A stretch of 64,000 nt of DNA from Nitrospira lenta (lineage in GTDB: Bacteria; Nitrospirota; Nitrospiria; Nitrospirales; Nitrospiraceae): positions 372,001-436,000 of the forward strand of contig NZ_OUNR01000001.1 in assembly GCF_900403705.1 (NCBI RefSeq). The letters are read 5' to 3'. The notes beneath the pieces are model-generated. The model had not been told where the DNA came from. It ran no database searches and saw nothing but the letters and a program-made list of their open reading frames with translations. This document shows, in pieces, positions 62,435 to 64,000 of the stretch (the stretch's first letter is position 1; each line of letters opens with the position of its first letter). A program made the translations under genes and the position numbers.

Positions 62435-64000
62435 TGCGAATGCGTATATGCAGCATGAATTGCGCACACTGGGGAATTGTCATGACGGTCGTGGCACTGC
62501 TGCATGCATGGCCTGTTCAGGGGGGGGCGGCGGATATTCGTCCGTTGCCCAACCCGCTGCCCGCAGATCAGGAACGCCGGAGTATCGCCGCGAGCAGCCC
62601 AGCGCCAGCGGCGCTGAGCCAAGCCACGACCGCGGAACAGAACCGTGGGGAGAGCCGATCGCACATGACAGAGCGCAATGACACTGCGGCTGCGCGGCCA
62701 TCGATGGAGACGCCGAGTCTTGAGCAAGGAGACACGCTGATGATCGCGGAAGTGGAAGTGACAGGGAGACGCGAGGCCGTCGAATTCGATCCGACGCGCT
62801 CGCGCACGACCCTGACCGCCAAGGAACTAGAACGCCGGCAGTCGGACAATGTCTTCACGGTGCTCCAGGATACCCCCGGCGTCTCGGTCAACGGCGGACC
62901 GCTCGCCAGCGGCATGAAATTCAACATTCGCGGTTTCAGTGACTCAGAAGACGTGCTGATCAAGCTCGACGGCGCCATGCGCAATTTCGAGAAGTACCGC
63001 TTCGGCAGCGGCGTCTTCATCGAGCCTGAATTATTGAAAGCCATCGAGGTGACACGCGGGCCGGCGGGCGCGCTGCAAGGCTCCGGCGCGATCGGCGGAG
63101 TGGTGGAGATGCGGACCAAGGACGCCGCCGACCTCCTGGCGCCCGGGGATCGCGCAGGCGCGCGCATCAAGAGCGGGTGGTCCAGCAACAATGACGAAAA
63201 GCTTGGATCGGCGAGTGTCTATGGCGTCGTGCTCGATTCGATCGATCTCCTCGCCAATTTCACCCGGCGCTGGTCTGGCGACATCACCACGGCGAGCGGC
63301 GACCCATTAAAAAACACGAAGTCGAACCGCTTGAGCGGATTGGCAAAGGCGACGTACCGCCCGCGGCCCGGCGCATCGATCACCTTCGCAGAGACGTACT
63401 CCCAGGAAAGCACCTTGCAGCCCTTTGACGCCACGATCGGTATTCCCGGGGTGTTTGGATTTGTGCGGCGAGCCGTGACCGACAGCACTCCCACCGCCAA
63501 TTTCGAATACACGCCGGCCTCGCACACGCTTGCGCCCTGGATCAATCTCAGAGGCACGCTCGGTCATACGAGCACCAGCGTCACCGATTCCGATAGACAA
63601 AATGCCAAAGGCGTGTTGATCCCGAACTCGCCTACAAATTTCTTCGACTACCGGATTCTGACGCTCGATCTGAGAAACACCTCTATGCTGCGCATCAACC
63701 CCGTGCGCAATGCGCTCACCTACGGCATCCAATACAACCACAACAGCCGCACGACCAAGACCGAGCAGGTCAGCCCCGTCGGACGACAGACCGTGGACAA
63801 CCTGAGTCAGCCGTCAGGTCTCAAGTCCAATCTGGCCTTCATGGTGGAGGATCGACTGGAGATCGGCGACATGACTTTCACCGCCGGCCTCCGCCACGAC
63901 CAGTATGCCGTCGAGGTCAACGCACAAGAGACTCGCACTCTGTTGCAAACCGAAGGCCGCAGCCCGCGCATTGAATTCGCGAAGACCGTGCCCAGCGCCG
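62434..64000 (+). CDS. TonB-dependent receptor, heme/hemoglobin-type, N-terminal part
   Basis: An open frame continues past the window end. Signal-like N-terminus (MRMRICSMNCAHWGIVMTVV, ending near HAWPVQGG), a Pro/Ala/Ser-rich stretch of about 70 residues, then the plug domain: VEVTGRREAVEFDPTRS, FTVLQDTPGVSVNGGP, FNIRGFSDSEDVLIKLDGAM, RFGSGVFIEPELLKAIEVTR and GSGAIGGVVEMRTKDAADLL. The phrases around FGSGVFIEPELLK and TKDAADLL resemble hemoglobin/heme receptors. Barrel strands follow. The start could also be ATG 62455 or 62482. Confidence 0.88.
   Translation, partial: MRMRICSMNCAHWGIVMTVVALLHAWPVQGGAADIRPLPNPLPADQERRSIAASSPAPAALSQATTAEQNRGESRSHMTERNDTAAARPSMETPSLEQGDTLMIAEVEVTGRREAVEFDPTRSRTTLTAKELERRQSDNVFTVLQDTPGVSVNGGPLASGMKFNIRGFSDSEDVLIKLDGAMRNFEKYRFGSGVFIEPELLKAIEVTRGPAGALQGSGAIGGVVEMRTKDAADLLAPGDRAGARIKSGWSSNNDEKLGSASVYGVVLDSIDLLANFTRRWSGDITTASGDPLKNTKSNRLSGLAKATYRPRPGASITFAETYSQESTLQPFDATIGIPGVFGFVRRAVTDSTPTANFEYTPASHTLAPWINLRGTLGHTSTSVTDSDRQNAKGVLIPNSPTNFFDYRILTLDLRNTSMLRINPVRNALTYGIQYNHNSRTTKTEQVSPVGRQTVDNLSQPSGLKSNLAFMVEDRLEIGDMTFTAGLRHDQYAVEVNAQETRTLLQTEGRSPRIEFAKTVPSA

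Overview
The window looks like a chromosomal segment from a GC-rich Gram-negative bacterium. It has a signal peptidase II, many lipoprotein signals, several outer-membrane proteins and three TonB/ExbB/ExbD-type genes. The gene set (MraZ without rsmH, an M32 carboxypeptidase, ThiC plus a His-type Thi4, VPLPA-CTERM proteins, PAS-rich NarL-type two-component systems, porins with an N-terminal coiled coil) resembles Nitrospira (Nitrospirota). That placement is an inference from gene content and was not tested.

Layout. 0-3.4 kb: end of comF, an FmdB-type zinc ribbon, a small HTH protein, mraZ, a RusA-like resolvase and an HD-GYP protein, all on the plus strand. 3.4-7.7 kb (minus): a MacAB-type export system and a coiled-coil lipoprotein with a helix-hairpin-helix tail. 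7.9-13.4 kb: uppP (plus), then lspA-ileS and nadA (minus). 13.5-18.8 kb (plus): a TPP riboswitch with terminator, thiC, thi4, a TPR protein, a receiver protein and ygfZ, with two copies of a structured dispersed repeat around thi4. 18.8-28.1 kb (mostly minus): small hypothetical genes, a PhoD-like phosphatase, a toxin-antitoxin pair between two 79-bp direct repeats, a receiver-only regulator, a PAS histidine kinase with its NarL-type regulator, a DMT transporter and an O-methyltransferase. 28.2-34.4 kb (plus): an M32 carboxypeptidase and a second PAS kinase/NarL regulator pair followed by two degenerate receiver proteins.

34.5-64 kb is dominated by iron and envelope electron-transfer functions. 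It holds a Fur-family regulator, an FbpABC-type ferric iron ABC transporter, ExbB-ExbD-TonB, ApbE, and a long plus-strand cluster (Com-type zinc finger, porin, lipoprotein, FMN-binding protein, four-helix membrane protein, second porin, HD-GYP protein, di-heme peroxidase-like protein) closed by a row of hairpins and an intrinsic terminator. A second Com-type protein and an AraC regulator then lead into a HlyD/ABC/FtsX exporter. The last part carries two VPLPA-CTERM proteins, a broken phytanoyl-CoA dioxygenase gene, a second TonB, a secreted four-module CbiX-like protein and the start of a TonB-dependent receptor resembling heme receptors.

Three 17-bp palindrome-like sites, of form YTRAKA-N5-TMTCAA, lie in front of the fbp operon, the Com/porin cluster (divergent from apbE) and the second tonB. 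They suggest one Fur-type regulon over most of the right half. Two candidates stand out as little-described systems: a flavin/heme electron-transfer module that may reduce metals outside the cytoplasm, and a periplasmic CbiX-like chelatase paired with TonB and a heme-type receptor.
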